From NCBI GenBank assembly GCA_035267185.1, contig DATFLY010000008.1, positions 1 to 64,000 on the forward strand: a stretch of 64,000 bases of DNA, given 5' to 3'. Source of the DNA: JAUIBE01 sp035267185 (lineage in GTDB: Bacteria; Pseudomonadota; Gammaproteobacteria; Xanthomonadales; SZUA-36). Shown in pieces: positions 16,469 to 23,579 of the stretch. Position numbers and translations under genes: made by a program. The notes under the pieces were generated by a model that saw only the letters and a list, made by a program, of their open reading frames with translations, was not told the DNA's origin and ran no database searches. Numbering within the stretch: position 1 is the first letter of the stretch; the number at the start of each line of letters is the position of its first letter.

Positions 16469-17955
16469 GGCAGATGAACCAACAAGGCAGCTGCGCTGCG
16501 CTGAGCCAGCTCAATTGGCAGGGCCGGTGAAAGACCAAACCACAGGTTGGCCAATGATGCGGCCATCGTTGTCAGCAACAGCATCATCGGGGCTTCGCCC
16601 GGCTTGTTGCTTTCAGCATTTTCAAGGCTGCGCAGCGACTCCACGATTCGCCAGACATAGACGACAGCCAATAGCGAGCCAATCACCACAACGGCGATCA
16701 GCATGATACCAAGCCCCCCCATACCAAGCAGGGCTGAAATCAGGTACCACTTGCTGACAAATCCTGCTGTGCCGGGGATTCCAATCAGGCTCAGCGCAGC
16801 GATGACCAGGGCTGCAGTCGTCAATGGCATGGTTCGCGCCACACCCCTGAGATCAGGAATCCTCAATCCGCCAAGTCGGGTTGCGAGACATGCCACGGCC
16901 ATGAACAAGGCGCCCTTCGCCAGCGCATGGTTAAACATGTGCAACAGGCTGGCCGTCAATCCTGCTACGCTCACCAGGCTGGCGCCCAACAGGATGTAAC
17001 CCACCTGCGCGACAGAAGAATAGGCCAACAATCGCTTCAGGTTTTTTTCGAACACGGCAACCGCCGAACCCACAACAATCGCTGCCACTGCCAGCGGCAT
17101 CAGGAAGGCGGCAAACTGGATATCGTGTTGAGTCAGGTTTTGCTGAAAAACAAAAAAATCAAAGCGCAACAGGACATACAACGAGACCTTGGTGGCACAG
17201 GCAGCCATGAACACACTGACAATGTTTGGCGCATAGGTATACGCATTGGGCAACCAGACATGAAGTGGAAAGACTGCCGCTTTTAACGCCAGGCCCACGG
17301 TAATGAACCCGGCTGCCACGAGTATGGGGCGCTGGTCACCGACTTCATGGATTCTTAATTCCATGTCGGCAAGGTTCAAAGTGCCGGTCATCAGGTAGAT
17401 GAGTCCGATGCCAATCAGGTAGAAAGTCGCACCGATGGTTCCCATGATCAGGTACTTGAATACCGCCGGTAATGCGCGACGGTCCGGCCCGCCGGCAATC
17501 AACACATAGCTTGCCAGCGAGGAAATTTCCATGAATACGAAAACATTGAATGCATCGGCGGAAACAATTATTCCGGCCAGGCCAGCCAGTGCCAGGGCCC
17601 ACGCTGAATAGAACAGTGGCTGGCGTTCCGTTTCAATTTCCAGGTCGATACTTTGCCGGCCACCAATCAGCGAAACGGTAGAAGCACCGGTCAGCACCAG
17701 CAACATCAACACGCTGAAATCATCAATCCTGAGCTCAATTCCGAACGGTGCCGGCCAGGAACCCATGAAATACCCCGGCACCTGCCCCGCCAGCACCAGG
17801 ATGGTCAGCTGAACCGCAATTGCAAAAGCCATCAGGCTGACCAGGGTTGCCGCCGCCCATGCCAGACCACGCGGCGCCAGCAAAGCGAGCACGGGCGCAG
17901 CGAGCATCGGCACGATTACCTGCAGTGCCGGCAAATGTGGTATGAGTCCGTTCAC
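16465..17955 (-). CDS. mnhD: Mrp-type antiporter subunit D1
   Basis: Product of 496 residues with GTG start, directly behind the subunit C gene as in canonical mrp operons, so this is the best candidate for true MrpD. Proton-path residues are visible: Glu in FMEISSLASYVLIAGG, Lys in ACATKVSLYVLLRFD and the segment HMFNHALAKGALFM. The block ALSLIGIPGTAGFVSKWYLI is strongly conserved in the family. Coupled by 4-base overlaps to subunit C before it and subunit D2 after it. Together with D2 and D3 the complex would hold three proton/cation half-channel units. Confidence 0.9.
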   Translation of the reverse strand: MNGLIPHLPALQVIVPMLAAPVLALLAPRGLAWAAATLVSLMAFAIAVQLTILVLAGQVPGYFMGSWPAPFGIELRIDDFSVLMLLVLTGASTVSLIGGRQSIDLEIETERQPLFYSAWALALAGLAGIIVSADAFNVFVFMEISSLASYVLIAGGPDRRALPAVFKYLIMGTIGATFYLIGIGLIYLMTGTLNLADMELRIHEVGDQRPILVAAGFITVGLALKAAVFPLHVWLPNAYTYAPNIVSVFMAACATKVSLYVLLRFDFFVFQQNLTQHDIQFAAFLMPLAVAAIVVGSAVAVFEKNLKRLLAYSSVAQVGYILLGASLVSVAGLTASLLHMFNHALAKGALFMAVACLATRLGGLRIPDLRGVARTMPLTTAALVIAALSLIGIPGTAGFVSKWYLISALLGMGGLGIMLIAVVVIGSLLAVVYVWRIVESLRSLENAESNKPGEAPMMLLLTTMAASLANLWFGLSPALPIELAQRSAAALLVHLP

Positions 17956-18311
17956 CGTTGATCGATCTTCTGGATTTCGTCTTCTTCGATGGAGCCGTAT
18001 TCTTCCTTAATGCGCACCACGATCCCCAGACCCAAAGCGGTAGTGGAAATGCCCACCACGATTGCAGTCAGGATCAGAACCTGTGGGAGGGGGTTCGAAA
18101 AAAGTGCGTTGTCGACTCCGGCCTGGAATATCGGTGCTGTACCACCATCCACTTTTCCCATGGAGATATACAAAAGAAATACAGCGGCCTGGAACAGGGA
18201 TAAGCCCATCAACTTCTTGATCAGGTTACTCTTTGCAATTACTGCATAGAAACCAACCATCAGGAGGATGGCGAAAGCCCAGTAAGCGAACAGGTCCAGT
18301 AACGCGGACAT
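17952..18311 (-). CDS. mnhC: Mrp antiporter subunit C (NuoK-like)
   Basis: Membrane protein of 119 residues with three spans, homologous to NuoK. The segments YAVIAKSNLIKKLMGLSLFQAAV and NPLPQVLILTAIVVGISTTALGLG match MrpC/MnhC, including the PLPQALxLTAIVI signature. A charged tail (VRIKEEYGSIEEDEIQKIDQR) faces the cytoplasm. It sits in the standard B-C-D order, sharing 4 bases with D1 and one base with the DUF4040-MrpB fusion gene. Confidence 0.92.
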   Translation of the reverse strand: MSALLDLFAYWAFAILLMVGFYAVIAKSNLIKKLMGLSLFQAAVFLLYISMGKVDGGTAPIFQAGVDNALFSNPLPQVLILTAIVVGISTTALGLGIVVRIKEEYGSIEEDEIQKIDQR

Positions 18312-19306
18312 TACGCTCTCCCCCGTGCTGCAAATGCATGGTAGATGCTGAGCAGTACTCCTGTAACGGTCAGTCCGACACCCAGTTCAATCAGAATGAT
18401 TCCGACTTGCTGCGCAGCGACCGGATTGTCCAGCAGGACCGAGTAATCCAGGAAGTTGCCACCCATTAACATCCCCAACACACCCACCGCGCTGTACAGC
18501 AGTGCGCCGCCGCAAACCATTCCCATCAGTACTTTTCGGGGAATGATGTCGAGTGCCTTTTTCTCACCTTCAAGCAGGGAATACAGGACGATTCCTGCGG
18601 CTACAAATGCACCAGCCTGGAATCCACCACCTGGTCCGTACTCTCCGTGGAATTGCACATAAAGTCCGAAAAGGATGATAAACGGGACCAGTAATCGCCC
18701 CACCACGCGTGGCACGAGATAATGCCGTAAACCGGTCACCTGACCAACCTCCGTCAATCGGGAACCCCGTCTTTTCGACCCACTGCCCGGCCCTGAGGCA
18801 AGCAGAAACAGAACCCCGATTCCAGCGGTAAATACGACGAACACCTCACCGAGCGTGTCGTATCCACGATAAGCGCCAAGGATGGCGGTGACCACATTCG
18901 GTATATCAATATACTCCGGGGTCTTTTCCAGGTACCAGGGTGCAACATGTGTCTGAACCGGGGCCTGTGGATCTCCGAATGCCGGTTTGTCAAACGTTGC
19001 GTAAATGACAACGGCGGTGGCTGCAATTACAGCAACCAGGTACAACAGGCGAGGCCCTTTGCGTGGAGCTTCCCGCTCACCTGTAAGCGACAGCGCACCA
19101 AGAAAAAGCACTGTCGAAATTCCTGCGCCAATGGCAGCCTCGGTGAGCGCCACGTCTGCCGCATCCAACAGAAGAAAATTCGCGGCCAGCAAAAGGCTGA
19201 AAATACTCAGCAACATCACTGCGGCAAAAAGGTTCCTGGTCTGCACAACCGCAACCGCAGTGATCACGAGCAATACCAGCAGAAAAAGGCTAAAAAGAGT
19301 AATCAT
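18311..19306 (-). CDS. Antiporter DUF4040 (MrpA C-terminal type) - subunit B fusion
   Basis: Product of 331 residues joining two subunit modules. Residues 1-75 are a DUF4040/MbhD-like three-span module (ADVALTEAAIGAGISTVLFL is its conserved block, found in the C-terminal part of MrpA). A middle region of about 100 residues with two spans, resembling MbhE, follows. Residues from about 195 are MrpB (FGLYVQFHGEYGPGGGFQAG, then the span LYSAVGVLGMLMGG). The long NuoL-like part of MrpA is absent from this operon and is probably supplied by one of the three D-like proteins. The order E-F-G-(DUF4040/B)-C-D is that of archaeal MBH-type Mrp modules. Confidence 0.88.
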   Translation of the reverse strand: MITLFSLFLLVLLVITAVAVVQTRNLFAAVMLLSIFSLLLAANFLLLDAADVALTEAAIGAGISTVLFLGALSLTGEREAPRKGPRLLYLVAVIAATAVVIYATFDKPAFGDPQAPVQTHVAPWYLEKTPEYIDIPNVVTAILGAYRGYDTLGEVFVVFTAGIGVLFLLASGPGSGSKRRGSRLTEVGQVTGLRHYLVPRVVGRLLVPFIILFGLYVQFHGEYGPGGGFQAGAFVAAGIVLYSLLEGEKKALDIIPRKVLMGMVCGGALLYSAVGVLGMLMGGNFLDYSVLLDNPVAAQQVGIILIELGVGLTVTGVLLSIYHAFAARGRA

Positions 19307-19635
19307 GATGAATGATCCTCCTCTGCTTTGTGGTCCTTGTCCTGTGTGCGAACGCCTGACAGCAAAGCGGCGCTGGCCAGGGCATTGGAAGCTGTGGGCC
19401 CGGTAAAAAGCAGGAAAAGCAAAATAGCCGCGAGCTTCACTGTCGCGAGTGTTAGGCCTGCCTGGACCATGATTCCTGTCAACACCAGAATTGCGCCGGC
19501 ACTGTCGGTCACGCTGGCAACATGCATGCGGGTATAAAGGTCCGGCATTCTAATCGCGCCAATGCCGCCCACCAGCACGAAAAGCCCACCCGCGCTCAGG
19601 AGTATCCAGCTAAGGATGTCAAGAATCTGATCCAT
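19303..19635 (-). CDS. mnhG: Mrp antiporter subunit G
   Basis: Membrane protein of 110 residues with three spans. The signature GGLFVLVGGIGAIRMPDLYTRMH and the last span LLFLLFTGPTASNALASAAL are typical of MrpG/MnhG/PhaG. A charged tail (KDHKAEEDHSS) ends the protein. Its end overlaps the next gene by 4 bases. MrpG is required for assembly of the small-subunit cluster around MrpE and MrpF. Nothing unusual is seen. Confidence 0.92.
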   Translation of the reverse strand: MDQILDILSWILLSAGGLFVLVGGIGAIRMPDLYTRMHVASVTDSAGAILVLTGIMVQAGLTLATVKLAAILLFLLFTGPTASNALASAALLSGVRTQDKDHKAEEDHSS

Positions 19636-19643
19636 TCAGCGCC

Positions 19644-19943
19644 CTACCCTTCGCTCACTTCAGAGACTTTTCCCTCGTCACCAGGGAGTGGTGACTTTGT
19701 CCTGGAACGAAAGAATTCGAGTACCGCCAATACGCCAATGAAGTTAATCAATGCGTATGCCAGGGCAAGATCCAGGAAATCGGGGCGGCCAAACAGGTAG
19801 GCGATGACCGCAACCAGCAAGACCGTCTTGGTGCCAAACATATTCACGGCCAGGACCCGGTCATATACAGTGGGGCCCATCAATGCCCGAATCAGGGCAA
19901 GGACCATGGTCAGCAGGGTCGCAATTGTGACAACGTAATACAT
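19644..19943 (-). CDS. mnhF: Mrp antiporter subunit F
   Basis: Membrane protein of 99 residues with three spans. I take the ATG at 19943, which has an AGGAGGT site 8 bases upstream, over a GTG nine bases earlier. The segments ALIRALMGPTVYDRVLAVNMFG and RPDFLDLALAYALINFIGVLA match MrpF/MnhF, including the conserved GPT..DR pair and the Asp in the last span. It lies between mnhE and mnhG in normal order, ending 8 bases before mnhG. Confidence 0.92.
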   Translation of the reverse strand: MYYVVTIATLLTMVLALIRALMGPTVYDRVLAVNMFGTKTVLLVAVIAYLFGRPDFLDLALAYALINFIGVLAVLEFFRSRTKSPLPGDEGKVSEVSEG

Positions 19944-19948
19944 ACCGC

Positions 19949-20473
19949 TCACCTCCTCAGCATTGCAACACGATTGTTCATTTCGCCAGAAGCAAGTTCT
20001 TCGGCACCCTCTCTGGTCAGTGCATGAACCTGTATTCGACCTTCGTAGACATCGAGCGCCAGGGTGCCTGGTGTCAGGGTAATGGAATTGGCCAGGATCA
20101 CCACATCAACTGCATCTTTGGAAATAGCATCAACCGCAACTACAGTTGGACTGACAGGCAGTTTCGGATCAAGCGCGACGCGCGTCACCGCCACACTGGA
20201 GATAAAAATCTCCCGGGTCAGCCAAATCCAGTATTGAATCAGCCTGAGACCGAACTTCATGGCATAAAGGTCTGACTGAAAATACCGCATTCGATGTGCC
20301 AGGTAGATCGTCAATACCACTGAGACCAGGCCAAGACCCAGCAACAACGGTTTGAAGAAACCGGACCACAGCATCCAGGCACCCAGCAGTAAGAGGCTGA
20401 ACACAAGCAGTCTTAAAAATGCAGGCTTGTTCATTTCAGCATCAGAAATCCGGCTTTGATCAGGCCCGTTCAC
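19949..20473 (-). CDS. mnhE: Mrp antiporter subunit E
   Basis: Product of 174 residues from a GTG at 20473, with an ATG at residue 14 (20434) as alternative. Two N-terminal spans (LRLLVFSLLLLGAWMLWSGFF and LLLGLGLVSVVLTIYL) precede the MrpE cytoplasmic domain with the motif ANSITLTPGTLALDV, the family's most conserved block. The ending EGRIQVHALTREGAEEL is also typical. First antiporter gene of the operon, 2 bases behind the Rap1a/Tai-like gene. It leads E-F-G-B-C-D, as in MBH-type rather than canonical A-to-G order. Confidence 0.92.
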   Translation of the reverse strand: MNGPDQSRISDAEMNKPAFLRLLVFSLLLLGAWMLWSGFFKPLLLGLGLVSVVLTIYLAHRMRYFQSDLYAMKFGLRLIQYWIWLTREIFISSVAVTRVALDPKLPVSPTVVAVDAISKDAVDVVILANSITLTPGTLALDVYEGRIQVHALTREGAEELASGEMNNRVAMLRR

Positions 20474-20475
20474 AC

Positions 20476-20949
20476 TTAATCGTCGTCCTGGCAGGGATAT
20501 TCGGTTCTCAAAGCATGGTACACGAGGTCTCGTGCACTGGGATGCGCGCCCACCAGGTCATCATCGATCAACTCGCCAACGACTTTTTCCACGACCTCCG
20601 CCAATGGCACCGGAGCGCCCAGGCAGAATTCGGCATAGTAAGAGGGTCCATAGCGTTCCAGCCGGCTGCCAACCCGTGTTCTGATTGCCCTCTCGCTGAA
20701 AGTTTCCTGCTCTTCAATTTCGGCAGCGACATTTTGGGTCACGCGCTCATCGGTGGCCACAGCCCCATCAATAAATCCCTGGATATACCGAACGCAAAAG
20801 ATTCCGTCTTTACTCTCAGGATCTTCGGCAAAATAACTACAATGATCGGCCAGCTCGGTTGTACTGAGTGTCTCGACCGCCTCAAGGCTCATGGGCATCA
20901 TCATGAGAACGGCTATCCAGACGACACCTGTTAACGACAATTTGGTCAT
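20476..20949 (-). CDS. Secreted Rap1a/Tai-family-like protein
   Basis: Product of 157 residues from the ATG at 20949 (GGAGAG site upstream). A Sec signal is visible (LTGVVWIAVLMMMPMSLEA). The mature part has about five cysteines and ends with the pattern ARDLVYHALRTEYPC. With CVRYIQGFIDGA in the middle this matches the Rap1a/Tai immunity fold, first known from type VI secretion immunity proteins but widespread as periplasmic proteins of unknown role. It sits 2 bases before mnhE and 13 behind the regulator, so it belongs to the antiporter operon. An immunity role is unlikely here since no effector gene is nearby. Confidence 0.68.
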   Translation of the reverse strand: MTKLSLTGVVWIAVLMMMPMSLEAVETLSTTELADHCSYFAEDPESKDGIFCVRYIQGFIDGAVATDERVTQNVAAEIEEQETFSERAIRTRVGSRLERYGPSYYAEFCLGAPVPLAEVVEKVVGELIDDDLVGAHPSARDLVYHALRTEYPCQDDD

Positions 20950-20962
20950 CACTACTCTCCGG

Positions 20963-21304
20963 TTAATTTTTGATCAACTGACTGCGTTCGAACTGCTTCT
21001 CAACTTTGCGAACAGCGGCTGGACTAAGAATGACACGCAAGAGCTGCCCGACCGTGCAATGGGACTCAAGCGGGTGTCTCAGGTGCCGTTTCAAATCAAT
21101 CAGGTACGTGTTTCGCCGCCCATCCTTGATGATGGACAGCACGCCGGCTTCTTCCAGGTTGGTGATGATTCGGAAAGCTGTTCGTTCAGTCACTCCGACC
21201 CGGCGCGCCACTTCCACCAGTCGCATTCGTGGGTTGTCCGCCAGGCACACCAGAACGTGAACATAGTTACTAAAGTAGGTCCAGTCATTTTCGTGCCCGC
21301 TCAC
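20963..21304 (-). CDS. Winged-helix transcriptional regulator of the Mrp-SbtA operon
   Basis: DNA-binding protein of 113 residues from the GTG at 21304, which has a GGAAAG site; a TTG at 21349 would add 15 residues but has no ribosome site. The helix-turn-helix is MRLVEVARRVGVTERTAFRII at about residues 25-45, followed by the wing NLEEAGVLSIIKDGRRNTY. The fold resembles small MarR/ArsR-type repressors; no metal-binding cysteine pair is seen. It is the first gene of the antiporter-bicarbonate operon and lies just behind two palindromes, so it probably represses its own operon. The signal (Na+, pH, inorganic carbon) is unknown. Confidence 0.8.
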   Translation of the reverse strand: MSGHENDWTYFSNYVHVLVCLADNPRMRLVEVARRVGVTERTAFRIITNLEEAGVLSIIKDGRRNTYLIDLKRHLRHPLESHCTVGQLLRVILSPAAVRKVEKQFERSQLIKN

Positions 21305-21348
21305 TGAATGCTTTCCAACCCGGTTGCTGATTGCCGCGTATGTTATCA

Positions 21349-21388
21349 ATTACTAGAAATAGATGTCTAGTAATTAATTACTGGTAAT
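21349..21388. promoter_or_regulatory. Palindromes upstream of the Mrp-SbtA operon
   Basis: ATTACTAG at 21349-21356 and CTAGTAAT at 21367-21374 form a perfect 8-base inverted repeat with a 10-base spacer, and ATTAC-TG-GTAAT at 21377-21388 is a second perfect dyad sharing the ATTAC half-site. They fill the gap between bciA and the regulator gene and are good candidates for its operators. Confidence 0.6.
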
Positions 21389-21401
21389 GAGATATTGGCA
21401 A

Positions 21402-22364
21402 TCAGAATAGTTTGTGTTTACCGGCTTCCTGCCCTTGCAAACCTTCAGAGAGGACTCTTTGGTAAAACTGTTGGAGTGTTTCGTGACCCGTTGAGGGGGT
21501 AGCATTGGCGTCATAACGAGCCATTTCCTCGTCCCAGCAAAGCATGGATTCCGTTGCGTAATAGTGCCCAATTCGAGCCAGTTCTGATTTCTCTGCCATC
21601 GCCGGAATCAGCAAACCCAACGGTTTTGTCAGAGCGGCCGCAACACTCAGCATCGCGGGCGGAACACTTCTGAATTTTGGAGTGATACCGGTCAACTCAA
21701 ATAACCACTCTCCTTGCTTGCGCGGCGTAATGGCCTCGCCAGGACCACCAATAGGAAGTATCTGATTTTGTCGCGAATCATCAACCAGGCAATCGACGAT
21801 GAACTCTGAAAGGTCTCGCTCAGAAATCGGCTTGCAGGCTGTCAGCCTTCCATCACCAAACAGCAAGAAGGGTTTACCTTCAAGGACTCGTTTGACCTGG
21901 CCCGCAAGAGATTTGAAATAAGCGGTTGGCCGCACGATGCTGTAATCAATCCCTGACCTGGCCAGCTGCGCCTCAAATGCCAGCTTGGCCTGCTGAAATG
22001 CGAGCCGTGGACGCTGCACACAAATGGCAGAAAGAAGCACAAAGTGCGTGGCACCTGCCTTGATTCCAGCAGATAAGAGATTCCGATTGGCCTCGTAATC
22101 AACTGCCCAGGCATCCCGGGCAACCCCGGTTCTTGAAGCGATACAGGAAATAACTGCATCAAAGGACCCCGGGGGAAAAAGACCGTCAAGAGCATGCGGG
22201 TCAGTGAGATCGGCAGTTACGACCTTCAGATCTGCCCGGTTGCTGATGTTTCGTCCTGCTGCGGTCACCTCGTAGCCCCGCTGCAGTAAATCTTTCAGGA
22301 CATGCTGGCCGATATAGCCAGTCGCGCCGGCGAGTAAAACACGTTTTCCGACAGCCTCAGTCAA
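21402..22364 (-). CDS. bciA: Divinyl (proto)chlorophyllide 8-vinyl reductase
   Basis: NADPH-dependent enzyme of 320 residues that reduces the 8-vinyl group of divinyl chlorophyllide to ethyl. N-terminal Rossmann motif GATGYIG at residues 14-20; an atypical SDR of the NmrA/BciA group, with IVRPTAYFKSLAGQVKRVLEG and the C-terminal KSELARIGHYYATESMLCWD that I recognise from BciA. Start is TTG, overlapping the tspO stop by 4 bases (TTGA). It is the last gene of the bchG operon. No ferredoxin-type BciB is present, so this is the pathway's 8-vinyl reductase unless COR (BchXYZ) also does the step. Confidence 0.87.
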   Translation of the reverse strand: MTEAVGKRVLLAGATGYIGQHVLKDLLQRGYEVTAAGRNISNRADLKVVTADLTDPHALDGLFPPGSFDAVISCIASRTGVARDAWAVDYEANRNLLSAGIKAGATHFVLLSAICVQRPRLAFQQAKLAFEAQLARSGIDYSIVRPTAYFKSLAGQVKRVLEGKPFLLFGDGRLTACKPISERDLSEFIVDCLVDDSRQNQILPIGGPGEAITPRKQGEWLFELTGITPKFRSVPPAMLSVAAALTKPLGLLIPAMAEKSELARIGHYYATESMLCWDEEMARYDANATPSTGHETLQQFYQRVLSEGLQGQEAGKHKLF

Positions 22365-22804
22365 GCCGGATTAAGCCGCCAGACTGCCCGGTTCAACGCT
22401 GCCGCTGTCGTGACCCATACCAAGTAGGGCACAAACAGCAGGGCTGCAAGCTGGCTGACTGGCCAGGCAGCAATGATAAAGGCCACAACCGACAACCACA
22501 GCAGGCTGACGTCGATGAATGCCTGGTCCATTCGCCGGCGGCCAAAGAACAGCCATGACCAGGCCGCATTAAATACCCATTGCGCCGCCCAGGCAACCAG
22601 TGCCAGGCCAAAGCCCTGCGCTTCCCAAACCAGGACCCCTGCCCACGCGATGAGAACATAGAGCACCGTCCATACGACAGGAAACACCCAGTCGGGCGGC
22701 GTCCATGCAGGTTTGTTCAACGACTCGTACCAACTGTCAGGTTTAAACGTTGCACCCGAAGATCCGGCCAGAAATACCAAAATCAGGAATACCACCCAGA
22801 CCAT
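22361..22804 (-). CDS. tspO: TspO/MBR family protein, second copy
   Basis: Five-span membrane protein of 147 residues from the ATG at 22804 (GGAG site; a TTG directly before it is ignored). TspO hallmarks are present: WYESLNKPAWTPPDWVFPVVW, then FNAAWSWLFFGRRR. TspO proteins bind tetrapyrroles, and in Rhodobacter the protein lowers photopigment gene expression under oxygen by acting on porphyrin export. It is coupled to bciA by a 4-base overlap and stands 4 bases behind the small membrane protein gene. The identity to the other TspO of this operon is limited to family motifs, so the two are old paralogues rather than a recent duplication. Confidence 0.9.
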   Translation of the reverse strand: MVWVVFLILVFLAGSSGATFKPDSWYESLNKPAWTPPDWVFPVVWTVLYVLIAWAGVLVWEAQGFGLALVAWAAQWVFNAAWSWLFFGRRRMDQAFIDVSLLWLSVVAFIIAAWPVSQLAALLFVPYLVWVTTAAALNRAVWRLNPA

Positions 22805-22808
22805 CAAT

Positions 22809-23084
22809 CTATTGCTCCGTTTTATCGGGACGTAGTTTTAATTCCAGCAAGTGTGCGCAAAAGGCGCCTGCCATGCAAAGTGCAAACAGAAGGTTGCCAT
22901 TGTCGACGATCAGCACGAGAGCGGCAAAGAGCAGCATAACAGCAGAAAGCGTATTGGCCAGCACCCACCAACCCCATGCTTTGCGATCGGAACGCCAGTA
23001 GCGCAGAAATCCGATGATTCCCTCGAGGATAAGCCAGGACAGCGCAATCAGAATCAGGGTTTGAGTTGTCACCCAGGACGACAT
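22809..23084 (-). CDS. Small membrane protein between two tspO genes
   Basis: Product of 91 residues with three hydrophobic segments (about 6-26, 38-58 and 63-82) and a charged cytoplasmic end (LRPDKTEQ). The motif LEGIIGFLRYWRSDRKAWGWW lies between the first two. I do not recognise the family. ATG start at 23084. It sits 12 bases behind one tspO and 4 bases before the other, in a bacteriochlorophyll operon, so a role in tetrapyrrole handling or in a TspO complex is possible but unproved. Confidence 0.7.
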   Translation of the reverse strand: MSSWVTTQTLILIALSWLILEGIIGFLRYWRSDRKAWGWWVLANTLSAVMLLFAALVLIVDNGNLLFALCMAGAFCAHLLELKLRPDKTEQ

Positions 23085-23096
23085 GGTGCGGTTGGA

Positions 23097-23579
23097 CTAT
23101 CCGAAAGGGCCGTTCAGCTTGACGATTTCGGCATTGAGTATGCCTGCAAAGGTGACCCAGGCCAGGTAGGGAATCAGCAGCATAGCTGCGGTTCTGTTTC
23201 GTTTCCAGCAAATCCAGATCATTATGACAATCGAAAACCAGAAAAGAAACCATTCCGAAAGCGCCCAGTCCGGCCGCTGAAATCGAAAGAACAGCAGACT
23301 CCAGGTGACATTCAAAACCGCATTGAAGAGAAACCAGATCAGCACGTTCATACGCGATTGATACGAGTCACTGCTCCACCAGGCCAGCGCAGCAGCCATT
23401 GCAGTCAGTGCGTAGAGCATGGTCCAGACCGGACCAAACCAAATTCCTGGTGGTTGCCAGGAAGGTTTTTCGAGACCCTGGTACCAGGGTCCCAGGTCAG
23501 TCATCAGTCCCCCGACAACAGCAACGGCGAGAGCTGCCAGGGCCGCTGTCAGTATCGTGCGTCCCCTGCTAAAGCTCAT
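23097..23579 (-). CDS. tspO: TspO/MBR family protein, first copy
   Basis: Five-span protein of 160 residues. Family motifs are WYQGLEKPSWQPPGIWFGPVW, then ALAWW, FNAVLNVTWSLLFFRFQRPD and a final hydrophobic stretch ending in ILNAEIVKLN. The N-terminus carries a short basic start MSFSRGRT before the first span. It overlaps bchP by 4 bases, so its expression follows bacteriochlorophyll tail reduction. Tetrapyrrole or isoprenoid binding is expected from the family. The presence of two TspO proteins in one bch operon is unusual; the two could form heterodimers. Confidence 0.92.
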   Translation of the reverse strand: MSFSRGRTILTAALAALAVAVVGGLMTDLGPWYQGLEKPSWQPPGIWFGPVWTMLYALTAMAAALAWWSSDSYQSRMNVLIWFLFNAVLNVTWSLLFFRFQRPDWALSEWFLFWFSIVIMIWICWKRNRTAAMLLIPYLAWVTFAGILNAEIVKLNGPFG

